A DNA stretch of 64,000 nucleotides from Pedococcus sp. 5OH_020 (GTDB lineage: Bacteria; Actinomycetota; Actinomycetes; Actinomycetales; Dermatophilaceae). Made by a program: the position numbers and the translations under genes. A model generated the notes under the pieces. That model was not told the DNA's origin. It searched no databases and saw nothing but the letters and a program-made list of their open reading frames with translations. The stretch is from contig NZ_JAPYZV010000005.1 in the NCBI RefSeq assembly GCF_027812955.1, forward strand, positions 124,001 through 188,000. The letters are read 5' to 3'. Numbering within the stretch: position 1 is the stretch's first letter; the number at the start of each line of letters is the position of its first letter. Below are positions 44,014 to 51,300 of this stretch, piece by piece.

Positions 44014-44634
44014 TCAGGATGCTGCGACGGGGGCGCTGCGCTGGACCACCAGCTGGCGGGCCTGGACGATGTACATGACGCCGGCGACCCAGTAGAGGAC
44101 CGTCCCCCACCAGGCGAAGGCCCATCCCACGGGCAGGGCCCACTGTGCGAAGGTGCCGCTGCCCTCCCCGAGGAGCAGCAAAGGGAAGGCGTAGAGGAGG
44201 TTGAACGTGGCGGCCTTGCCCACGAAGTGGACGGGTAGCCCCGTCTGTCCGTAGCGACGGATCCACCACAGGACGACTGCAAGCAGGAGCTCTCGCCCCA
44301 CAAGAAGCGCCACGAGCCACCACGGGATGATGTCGCGCCACGCCAGCCCGAGGAGCGTCGTGGCGATGTAGAGCCGGTCGGCAAACGGGTCGAGCAGCTG
44401 TCCGAGCCGCGACTCCAGGCCGTACCGGCGGGCGATCTTGCCGTCCAGGTAGTCGCTCAGGCCGGAGGCCATGAGGGTGCAGAGGGCAACGACATCGTGC
44501 TCCGCCAGGATCGCCCAGAGGAAGATCGGGACCCCGACCAGGCGGAGCAGGGAAAGCACGTTCGGCAGGGTGAGGACGCGGTCGGAGACGGCCGCCTCCC
44601 CCCGCGCGGTCCCGCGCTGTCGTCGTGCCGCCAC
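44014..44634 (-). CDS. CDP-alcohol phosphatidyltransferase (PgsA-like, Rv1822-like)
   Basis: 206-residue membrane enzyme of the CDP-alcohol phosphotransferase family with six helices. The catalytic motif DxxDGxxAR...GxxxDxxxD is visible in LSDYLDGKIARRYG and LGQLLDPFADRL. It is likely a phosphatidylglycerophosphate or cardiolipin synthase-like enzyme; specificity is not decided by sequence. The GTG start follows TAGGCT (44646-44641) with a 6-nt spacer and begins the conserved block transcribed leftward. Confidence 0.88.
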   Translation of the reverse strand: MAARRQRGTARGEAAVSDRVLTLPNVLSLLRLVGVPIFLWAILAEHDVVALCTLMASGLSDYLDGKIARRYGLESRLGQLLDPFADRLYIATTLLGLAWRDIIPWWLVALLVGRELLLAVVLWWIRRYGQTGLPVHFVGKAATFNLLYAFPLLLLGEGSGTFAQWALPVGWAFAWWGTVLYWVAGVMYIVQARQLVVQRSAPVAAS

Positions 44635-44676
44635 GCGGGAAGCCTAACGGGCGGCCGCGTCGTAGAGTTCGCAGGC
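44635..44676. promoter_or_regulatory. 42-bp divergent leaderless promoter (phosphotransferase / PatB)
   Basis: Leftward: TAGGCT (44646-44641) with a 6-nt spacer. Rightward: TAGAGT (44663-44668) with an 8-nt spacer before ATG 44677. Neither gene has a Shine-Dalgarno sequence. Confidence 0.5.
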
Positions 44677-45819
44677 ATGGACAACCCGCTGCTCGGTCCG
44701 GGGCTGGACCGGCTCCGTGAGCGGCGCAGCGTGAAGTGGCGTCTCTACGGCGCGGACGTGCTGCCTCTGTGGGTCGCCGAGATGGACGTCGTCCCGGCGG
44801 AACCGGTGCGGCGCGCCGTCATCGACGCCGTCGAGCGGGGCGACACCGGCTATCCCTGGGCGCCCGACTACGCCGAGGCGCTCGCCGACTTCGCCGCCCG
44901 GCGCTGGGGGTGGCGCCCAGACCCGAGCAGGATGAAGCTCGTTCCGGACGTCATGCTGGGCGTCGCCGAGGTGCTCCAGCTCGTCACCAGACCTGGCGAC
45001 GCCGTTGTGGTCAACCCGCCTGTGTACCCGCCGTTCTTCGACTTCGTCCGCGGTCTGGACCGCCGGGTCGTCGAGGCTCCGTTGTCGGACGAGGGCCGGA
45101 TCGACCTGGAGGTGCTCGAGCGCGCGCTGACGGCGGCGACCCAGGACGGAGGGCGCGCGGCATACCTGGTGTGCAACCCTCAGAACCCGACCGGAGCCGT
45201 GCACACTCCTGAGGAGCTCACCGCCGCGTTGACGCTGGCGGCGTCGTACGGAGTGCGGGTCGTCGCCGACGAGATCCATGCACCCCTCGTACCTTCGGGT
45301 GCCACCTTCACGTCGGTGGTGTCGCTCGAGGCCGGGGCCCGGGCGGTGGCGCTGATGTCGGCGTCCAAGGCCTTCAACCTGGCCGGCCTCAAGGCAGCCG
45401 TTGCCATCCCAGGTCCCGAGGCGGCCGCAGACCTCGAGCGGATGCCCGAGGTGGTCTCGCACGGCGCGAGCCATCTCGGCGTGGTGTCCCACCGGGCCGC
45501 GTACCTGGAGGGAGACCCCTGGCTCGACGCCCTGCTCACGGGGCTGGACGAGAACCGGCGGCTGCTGCGCGACCTGCTGACTGCGCAGCTTCCCTCGGTT
45601 CGGTACCGGGTCCCCGAGGGAACCTTCCTAGCCTGGCTGGACTTCTCCGAGCTCGACCTGGGAGCGGACCCCTCCGCCGTGCTGCGGGAGCGCGCCAAGG
45701 TGGCGCTGCACCCAGGTCCGGGCTTCGGCTCCGGAGCCGAGAGCCACGCGCGCCTCAACTTCGGGACCTCCCCTGAGATCGTTCGCGAGGCCGTATCGCG
45801 GATCGCCTCGGCCGTGTAG
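44677..45819 (+). CDS. MalY/PatB-family cystathionine beta-lyase-like aminotransferase
   Basis: 380-residue PLP protein of class I/II aminotransferase fold, MalY/PatB branch, with C-S beta-lyase activity in relatives. Segments: SVKWRLYGADVLPLWVAEMD (family start), NPPVYPPFFDFV, CNPQNPTGAVHT, VVADEIHAPLV and the PLP lysine in MSASKAFNLAGLK. ATG 44677 opens the conserved region. It may supply homocysteine, or release sulfur from cystathionine or other cysteine conjugates. Confidence 0.9.
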   Translation: MDNPLLGPGLDRLRERRSVKWRLYGADVLPLWVAEMDVVPAEPVRRAVIDAVERGDTGYPWAPDYAEALADFAARRWGWRPDPSRMKLVPDVMLGVAEVLQLVTRPGDAVVVNPPVYPPFFDFVRGLDRRVVEAPLSDEGRIDLEVLERALTAATQDGGRAAYLVCNPQNPTGAVHTPEELTAALTLAASYGVRVVADEIHAPLVPSGATFTSVVSLEAGARAVALMSASKAFNLAGLKAAVAIPGPEAAADLERMPEVVSHGASHLGVVSHRAAYLEGDPWLDALLTGLDENRRLLRDLLTAQLPSVRYRVPEGTFLAWLDFSELDLGADPSAVLRERAKVALHPGPGFGSGAESHARLNFGTSPEIVREAVSRIASAV

Positions 45820-45915
45820 CAGAACGACGTCGGCGTGGCCCGCTCATGGGACGGGGCGGCCGCCTGCGCCTGAGCGGCGTGCGGCGCGCCCCGTGCCGCG
45901 TGCCACAGTGTGGTC

Positions 45916-46590
45916 ATGGCCGGCGACGCGGGGTTCAGGGGCTTTCCCTTGTGGGGAGTCCGCTTCTACGACGAGCTGCGGACGACCAACACCAAGGAGC
46001 TCTGGTCGCAGCACAAGGCTGAGTGGGAGCGCGCTGTACGCGACCCGATGCGCGCGCTGGTCGAGTCGCTCGAGGACGAGTTCGGGCCCGCGACGGTCTT
46101 CCGGCCGAACCGCGACATCCGGTTCAGCCCGGACAAGTCGCCCTACAAGACGTACCAGGGGGCCATCGCGGGGCCGGCCGCCGGCATCGGCTACTACGTC
46201 CAGCTGGACGCCGACGGCCTGCTGGTGGGTGGCGGCTTCCACACCCACTCCGCCGAGCAGACGGGGCGCTTCCGGGCCGCGATCGCGGCCGGTCCCACCG
46301 GCGCGCAGCTCGAGCGGATCACCGGTTCCCTCGTCGACCAGGGCTACTCCCTGGAGGGGGCGGCCCTGAAGACCCGCCCGAAGGGCGTGGAGGCCGACCA
46401 TCCTCGGCTCGAGCTGCTGCGGCGCAAGGAGCTCATGGCGCTCAGACGCCTCGGCACGCCGGCGTGGTTGGAGAGCAAGGAGGCTCTGGACCGGGTGCGG
46501 GCCGAGTGGTCCGTCCTTCGGCCACTTGTCGACTGGGTGTCAGAGCACGTCGGCCCGGCAGCGGATGGTCCGAGGCCCGGCAGGCGCTGA
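45916..46590 (+). CDS. DUF2461-family protein
   Basis: 224-residue member of DUF2461 (TIGR02453 type), unknown function. The conserved RPNRDIRFSPDKSPYKTYQG motif and GGGFHTHSAEQ are present. ATG 45916 is favoured over GTG 45910 because CACAGT (45904-45909) leaves a 6-nt spacer to the ATG. It stands alone between the PatB and methyltransferase genes. Confidence 0.82.
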   Translation: MAGDAGFRGFPLWGVRFYDELRTTNTKELWSQHKAEWERAVRDPMRALVESLEDEFGPATVFRPNRDIRFSPDKSPYKTYQGAIAGPAAGIGYYVQLDADGLLVGGGFHTHSAEQTGRFRAAIAAGPTGAQLERITGSLVDQGYSLEGAALKTRPKGVEADHPRLELLRRKELMALRRLGTPAWLESKEALDRVRAEWSVLRPLVDWVSEHVGPAADGPRPGRR

Positions 46591-46647
46591 CTCCAGCAGG
46601 GCCAAGCCCGGTCGGCAGCCGACCGGCGCGCGGCCTACCGTGGAGGG

Positions 46648-47412
46648 GTGAGCTTCTTCGCTTCCGCAGACGCCTACGGCGAGTTCATGGGGCGGTTCTC
46701 GGAGCCGCTCGCCGGTAGGTTCGTCGAGCTGCTGAGGGTGGGTCCCGGTCGCCGGGTGCTGGACGTCGGCTGCGGCCCGGGTGCCCTGACCAGGCAGCTG
46801 GTGAACCAGGTCGGTTCCGCGAACGTGACGGCTGTCGACCCGTCGGAACCGTTCGTCGACGCAGTGCGCGGGCGGCTTCCTGAGGTCGACGTGCAGGTCG
46901 CGAGCGCCGAGCATCTGCCCTTCGGTGCCGGCACCTTCGACGTCGCCGCCGCGCAGCTCGTCGTGCACTTCATGCGGGACCCGGTTGCAGGCCTCGCCGA
47001 GATGGGTCGGGTCACGGCGCCCGGAGGCGTCGTCGCGGCCTGTGTGTGGGACCAGGCCGGGGGCACGGGTCCCCTGTCTCTCTTCTGGGACGTCGTCCAC
47101 GCCATCGACCCCCTGGAACACGGCGAGGCAGATCTTCCTGGTGCGAGGAAGGGGCATCTCGGGGAGCTCTTCGCCCAGGCGGCACTGACCGACATCGAGG
47201 AGACGAGTCTCACCGTCGAGGCCTCCTTCAGCTCCTTCGACGAGTGGTGGCACCCCTACACGTTGGGCGTAGGACCCGCGGGCGCGTACGTGGCGGCGCT
47301 CAACGAGGAGGGCCGGGACGAGCTCCGCCGGGAGTGCGCGGAACGTCTGCCACAGGGCGCCTTCACGCTGGCCGCCACCGCGTGGTGCGCAACCGGCACC
47401 CCCTCGGGTTGA
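46648..47412 (+). CDS. Class I SAM-dependent methyltransferase
   Basis: 254-residue methyltransferase (UbiE/SmtA-like). SAM motif I is VLDVGCGPGALTRQL; motif II is the NVTAVDPSEPFVDAV acidic loop. There is no dedicated substrate domain beyond the C-terminal ~90 residues, so the target is unknown. GTG 46648 lies 6 nt after TACCGT (46636-46641); the GGAGG between them is too close to act as a ribosome site, which supports leaderless initiation. Confidence 0.85.
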   Translation: MSFFASADAYGEFMGRFSEPLAGRFVELLRVGPGRRVLDVGCGPGALTRQLVNQVGSANVTAVDPSEPFVDAVRGRLPEVDVQVASAEHLPFGAGTFDVAAAQLVVHFMRDPVAGLAEMGRVTAPGGVVAACVWDQAGGTGPLSLFWDVVHAIDPLEHGEADLPGARKGHLGELFAQAALTDIEETSLTVEASFSSFDEWWHPYTLGVGPAGAYVAALNEEGRDELRRECAERLPQGAFTLAATAWCATGTPSG

Positions 47413-47433
47413 GGGCTGCCGGCAGAGGACCGC

Positions 47434-48396
47434 TCAGTCCCCGGATGACGTCGTGCTCGTCGCGCGGGGAACGGTGGCACTCGTCGTGGGTGGCGCGGTG
47501 CTGCTCGTGCCGCTCGTGCTACTCGTCGCCGTGCTCGTGGGCGCAGTGGTGGTCGTGCGGCTCGGCGTGGCCGACGGAGTGCTCGTCGGGTGCGTGGAGG
47601 TGGAGCCGGTGGGGTGTCTGGCCGGGGGACCTGTGGGATGGGTGCTCGGCACGCCGGTGGCGTGGGCCTTCGGCTTCTGGCTCTTCGGTACGTCGGGTTT
47701 GCCAGTCCCATGACGCTTCGCCTTGGCCCCACCGTTCCCGACGCCCGCACCAGGATGCTTCACCGTGGCGCAGTAGGCGCCGATCCGAGCTTCGCCACCG
47801 GCAGCGTTGGCCAGGTTGCGGAAGGCAGCGGACTTCTTCCAGTCGCCTCCATCGCCGTCGGCATCCGGCTCAGGCTCGTCGCTGGCGGCGGGGTGCTTCT
47901 GATGCTGGGTCCAGGCGTTGCAGAGGCCGAACGCTGCGGGCCCCTTGGCGTCGGGACCCACGCCGTCCTCGGCGGGTTCTTGACCGGTTGCCCGCGTGCT
48001 CGACGTCGCCGTGGTGGTCGAGGACGCGACGCTCTGCAGGACGTGGTCGACGTCGGGGCGCCCCGAGCCTGCGTACGCGACAACGGCCACGGCGCCCAGG
48101 CCCACGGCTACGCCGACCACCGTCGCTCGCGCCCTGGCGCCGAAGAGAGAAGCTGGCATCGAGAGCCTCCAGGCGACGGGGACCGGCCGGGGCCTACCGA
48201 GGGCCGCGCGGTAGTGGCGCAGCGCGTCGTCGAAGTGAGCGAGCTCGTCCGACGCGGCAGGCGCGGTGAGGGCGGACAGCAGGCGCTCCACCGAAGCAGG
48301 GTGCGGCTCGAGTGCCTGCCCTTCGACGGGCTCCGGGTGGGCGTCCTCGTCGCGAGAACGCCCACCCGGCCCCCTGCCCCTCATCGCAAATCCCAT
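47434..48396 (-). CDS. Single-pass membrane protein with Thr/Ser-rich exterior, candidate anti-sigma factor
   Basis: 320-residue protein encoded 8 bp after the ECF sigma gene. The cytoplasmic ~85 residues include an acidic/helical part (ERLLSALTAPAASDELAHFD), then one transmembrane helix (TVVGVAVGLGAVAVVAYAG), and an exterior with a CNAW...YC pair of cysteines and a long low-complexity Thr/Ser/Pro tail (PTSTATSSTS-like). The position and topology fit a membrane anti-sigma factor; no zinc HxxxCxxC motif is present. Not recognised as a named family. The same strand and short spacing imply co-expression with the sigma gene. Confidence 0.65.
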   Translation of the reverse strand: MGFAMRGRGPGGRSRDEDAHPEPVEGQALEPHPASVERLLSALTAPAASDELAHFDDALRHYRAALGRPRPVPVAWRLSMPASLFGARARATVVGVAVGLGAVAVVAYAGSGRPDVDHVLQSVASSTTTATSSTRATGQEPAEDGVGPDAKGPAAFGLCNAWTQHQKHPAASDEPEPDADGDGGDWKKSAAFRNLANAAGGEARIGAYCATVKHPGAGVGNGGAKAKRHGTGKPDVPKSQKPKAHATGVPSTHPTGPPARHPTGSTSTHPTSTPSATPSRTTTTAPTSTATSSTSGTSSTAPPTTSATVPRATSTTSSGD

Positions 48397-48404
48397 GACA
48401 CTCT

Positions 48405-48974
48405 CTACAGCGCACTTGCCCCGAAGTGCGTTACACCCTGGTCGGCGAGGAGGGCCGCGAGTCGCCGCAGACCGCGATGGGTGGCGACTCGCACCGCTCC
48501 GGGACTGCGTCCCAGGAGTCGGGCGACGTCCTCCACCGGCAGTCCCGCCATGAAACGCAGTAGGACGACCTCTGCCTGCAGCGCCGGGAGCTCAGCCACC
48601 AGGCGGACCGCCTCCGCAGTGCCGATCCGTTCGATCGCCTCGTCGGCGGCATCGCCTGGGCACGGATCCGGGCGCCACTCGTTGGCGCGCGACTCGACGG
48701 CGGCGAGCCTGGCTCTGCGCCGTCCCGCGTCGATGGCCCTGCGCCTCGCGGTCGCGAACACCCAGGCCCGCCACGCGACCTCGTTCCCGGCGAAGCGAGG
48801 CAAGACCCGGACGATGGAGGTCCAGGTCTCGGCGGCGACGTCCTCTGCAGGCTCCCCGCTGAGCGTCAGATACCGCAGGAGCAAGGGGTTGACGTCACGC
48901 CAGAGACGGGCGAAGGCCGCCTCGTCGCCTGTCTGGGCGCGCGCCATTACCAAGGGGAACTCCTCGCCGATCAC
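48405..48974 (-). CDS. ECF-type RNA polymerase sigma factor
   Basis: 189-residue two-domain sigma factor. Region 2: DEAAFARLWRDVNPLLLRYL with PAEDVAAETWTSIVRVLPRF; region 4: LPALQAEVVLLRFMAGLPVEDVARLLG with the helix SPGAVRVATHRGLRRLA. GTG 48974 is chosen because GACACT (48987-48982) is followed by 7 nt and no ribosome site; a longer upstream frame has poor coding character. It is followed by the membrane protein at 47434 and is divergent from the LAFTG surface-protein gene. Confidence 0.82.
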   Translation of the reverse strand: MIGEEFPLVMARAQTGDEAAFARLWRDVNPLLLRYLTLSGEPAEDVAAETWTSIVRVLPRFAGNEVAWRAWVFATARRRAIDAGRRRARLAAVESRANEWRPDPCPGDAADEAIERIGTAEAVRLVAELPALQAEVVLLRFMAGLPVEDVARLLGRSPGAVRVATHRGLRRLAALLADQGVTHFGASAL

Positions 48975-49495
48975 AGCCAAGAGTGTCGACCGGCACTCGT
49001 CTCCCGGCGCGCCATATCGATATTCGCTCCTCCGTTCAGCCGACACGCATAGGTGGGGGGCGGTGCGACACGGAGGCGGGTCGGGCTCCCAGATGGCGGC
49101 ATCCGCACCGCTGCCGCCGTTGGCGCTCGGTCGGGTCGGGTGGCCCCCGGGACGCCGCGAAAGCGCGTCGGAAAGAGCACAAAGACCCCGAGAGAATGCA
49201 TTTCGTGCGGTTCCGTGGCGAAGGGGCGGGCGCACGCTATGAATGATGAGTATCTCATGCGTTGGCGGAGAAATGGCGTCGATGCCCGCTGTGGTGTTTG
49301 CCTCCCGTCGCGGCTCGAGGCCACTTCTTGACGTATTCGGCGTCCCTTTACTTCTGTTTATCGCGGCGAAGATCTGTCGTAAAAGTGCAGGTCAGTAGGG
49401 TATGCCAAGCAGAAACGGGGTATGCAGGGTGCAGCCCGTCAGCAGGGCGGGTGTCCGTGCGGACCATTTCGCGGCTCTTTGCAGGGGGTTTTCTC
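48975..49495. other. 521-bp gene-free divergent region (sigma / surface protein)
   Basis: No convincing gene. It contains the sigma-gene promoter element (48987-48982), the palindrome ATATCGATAT (49014-49023), and a notably AT-rich tract (about 49220-49400). Toward the surface-protein gene there is a -10-like TAGGGT (49396-49401), giving a leader of roughly 90 nt with two short hairpins, GCCC/GGGC (49434-49448) and GTCC/GGAC (49453-49464), and a repeated GGGTATGC (49398, 49418). It may hold a regulated leader. Confidence 0.45.
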
Positions 49496-50359
49496 GTGTC
49501 CTTTCTTGCTCGTTCCCAACGCGGTCGGCTACACCGTGGCGTGGCCGCCAGCACCATCCTTCTCGGGGCCGGGATCGGCCTCCTTGCCGTTTCTCCTTTT
49601 GCGTCGGCGTCCCCCGGCAAAGCCGACAACGTGACCTATTGTCACCGCACGAACTCGGAGCGCAACCCCTACGTCCGGATCACCAGCGACCCTGACTCCA
49701 TCTTCCATCAGGGGCATGACGGCCACCGCGGCCCCGTCTATGTGCAAGGCATGAAGGCCCCTGGCTCCACGTGGGGCGACATCATCCCCAGCTTCAGGTA
49801 CACCGACGGTCGGGGCGCGACTCATCGGTATCCGGGCATGAACGTGACCTCGGGTGCCGCCATCCTGTCCCACGGGTGCACCGTTCCCGGTCCCTCAACC
49901 AGCACGACCAGCACGACGACGATGCCCAGCACGAGCACCACGACCACCAGCACGAGCAGCACTACGACGGTGCCCACTACGAGCACCACCAGCACGAGCA
50001 CTGGCAGCACTACGACGGTGCCCACGACGACCGGCACCACGACGACTAGCACCACGACGACCGGCACCACGACGACTAGCACCGCGACGACCAGCACGGT
50101 GGTGCCAAGCACGAGTACGACGGCCGTCATGCTTCCCGGAACTGGCAGCAGCAGTACGAGCGGTGCCCAGGTCGGCCTCAACAGTGGGACGCAGGCCCGC
50201 TCCGCGGGGGTTCTGGCAAGCCAGGCCCCGGCCGTCAGCGGCAACCAGACACTGGCCTTCACAGGCACACGGACGCGCCTTCTCGTGGCCGCCGCCCTGC
50301 TCCTCATGGCGATGGGCGTGAGCCTGCTGCTGGGGAGCGCCCGCGTGATACGTCGCTAG
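49496..50359 (+). CDS. Sortase-anchored surface protein with Thr-rich stalk (LAFTG)
   Basis: 287-residue secreted protein. Signal peptide: basic RSQRGRLHRG, hydrophobic stretch to FASA (residue 38). The globular part (45-135) has the YCHRTNSERNPYVRIT and WGDIIPSFRYTDGRG segments with two cysteines, a domain recurring in actinobacterial surface proteins but without known function. Residues ~135-235 are a Thr/Ser repeat stalk. The C-terminus is a sorting signal, LAFTG (253-257), hydrophobic helix and RR, of the class E (LAxTG) sortase type. A second LPGTG-like motif inside the stalk lacks a following helix. GTG 49496 has an AGGGGG site. Confidence 0.78.
   Translation: MSFLARSQRGRLHRGVAASTILLGAGIGLLAVSPFASASPGKADNVTYCHRTNSERNPYVRITSDPDSIFHQGHDGHRGPVYVQGMKAPGSTWGDIIPSFRYTDGRGATHRYPGMNVTSGAAILSHGCTVPGPSTSTTSTTTMPSTSTTTTSTSSTTTVPTTSTTSTSTGSTTTVPTTTGTTTTSTTTTGTTTTSTATTSTVVPSTSTTAVMLPGTGSSSTSGAQVGLNSGTQARSAGVLASQAPAVSGNQTLAFTGTRTRLLVAAALLLMAMGVSLLLGSARVIRR
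49893..50125 (+). repeat. Tandem Thr/Ser-codon repeats (stalk)
   Basis: Direct repeats of short units such as ACCACGACGACTAGC and CACGAGCACCACG encode the TTTST-like stalk of the surface protein. Units are irregular in length (12-45 bp) and remain in frame. Such repeats usually vary in number between strains. Confidence 0.75.
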
Positions 50360-50697
50360 GCTGCGCCGTCCAGGTCCTCGGCTGACCTCGACATAGGAAT
50401 ACGGAGAGGGCCGCTCCCGGCCAGGGCCGGGACCGGCCCTCTCCGCAACGGTCAAGACGTCGGGCTGACAGATCTGGACCTGCGACGTGCTTGCCAGGCT
50501 CGCGAACCGGCTTGCCGACGCCATCCCGTGCGACTGCTACGACCACTGTGTTGCCGATCTGCGAGGTGTCCCTCGCCACGACGTTCGGAGGGGGGCCCAC
50601 TGGGACGAACGGTCGATGTGCGCCGCAAGGCGATGCGCGGGACAACTGGGCTGCATAGTTTTGTATCGCAACCATTTTCCAGCACAAGGAGCCCCCC
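50360..50697 (+). other. 338-bp gene-free gap before the Flp pilin gene
   Basis: Holds the strong terminator of the surface-protein gene (50402-50445) and then ~250 bp with no clear reading frame. The part just before the pilin has an AT-rich stretch (around 50655-50680, TAGTTTTGTATC) followed by AAGGAG (50686-50691), so the pilin promoter is probably here. Confidence 0.5.
50402..50445. terminator. Very stable hairpin after the surface-protein gene
   Basis: Outer 12-bp perfect stem CGGAGAGGGCCG (50402-50413) with CGGCCCTCTCCG (50434-50445). Inside it, TCCCGGC/GCCGGGA (50415-50421, 50426-50432) continues the stem after one mismatch. Confidence 0.85.
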
Positions 50698-50865
50698 ATG
50701 ACCAACGTCGTCGCCAAGCTGCGCCTCACCTCACGCGAAGACGGCGCGACCGCTGTCGAGTACGGCTTGATGGTGGCCCTCATCGCCATCGTCATCATCG
50801 CCGCCGTCACCCTCTTGGGCGGTAACCTCAGCAGCCTGTTCAACAGCATCGCTACCAGCGTTTAG
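50698..50865 (+). CDS. Flp/Fap-family pilin (Tad type IVb prepilin)
   Basis: 55-residue prepilin. A short basic leader ends at Gly (SREDG), followed by ATAVEYGLMVALIAIVIIA: the type IVb cleavage pattern G|xxxxEY with Glu+5 and Tyr+6 and a ~20-residue hydrophobic helix, then LFNSIATSV. AAGGAG lies 6 nt before the ATG. No Tad assembly genes (cpaF, tadB, prepilin peptidase) are in the window, so assembly must be encoded elsewhere. The stop is followed by a CGTCC/GGACG hairpin (50866-50879). The next ~240 bp up to the tRNA hold no gene. Confidence 0.88.
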   Translation: MTNVVAKLRLTSREDGATAVEYGLMVALIAIVIIAAVTLLGGNLSSLFNSIATSV

Positions 50866-51117
50866 CGTCCCGCCGGACGGGCCCCGGGCGTCATGGCTGG
50901 TGACGAGCCAGGCGGAGGACGAGGCGGGGGCGCACATCGAGCGGTTGCCGAGCTCCTGGGGCACGCGTGGTGTCCAGCGGAAACGACAAGCTCGACAGCG
51001 CGATGGGGCGGAGATGACGAGCAATGGCTACACGAATGGCTACATTCGGCCCTGGCGCAAGGGAAAGGGCCGCCCCGGCGTATGCCGGCACGGCCCCTGA
51101 CCTGCTACTTCTCTCGG

Positions 51118-51191
<74 letters not shown>

Positions 51192-51260
51192 TCTTCAGTT
51201 GTGCCCACGCGAAAACCCGGCAGAGCCAGGGGCTGCGGGAGCGTTCGAAACCTTAGCGCA

Positions 51261-51291
51261 CGGCATACCTGCACTTGAAATCGGTATGCCG
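51261..51291 (-). terminator. Hairpin downstream of der (CGGCATACC/GGTATGCCG)
   Basis: Perfect 9-bp inverted repeat with a 13-nt loop, starting 10 bp after the der stop. It probably ends the der transcript before the tRNA gene. Both arms are copies of the octamer GGTATGCC that is frequent in this window. Confidence 0.55.
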
Positions 51292-51300
51292 CGCGGTCGC

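Noticed and set aside
48975-49235. Upstream extension of the ECF sigma reading frame
   Set aside because: The frame stays open but its residues are Pro/Arg-rich and unlike sigma factors; GTG 48974 with its own promoter element gives a standard N-terminus.
49893-50125. Possible CRISPR-like direct repeats
   Set aside because: The repeats are short, unequal, in frame and encode a Thr-rich stalk; no spacers of constant length and no cas genes are present.
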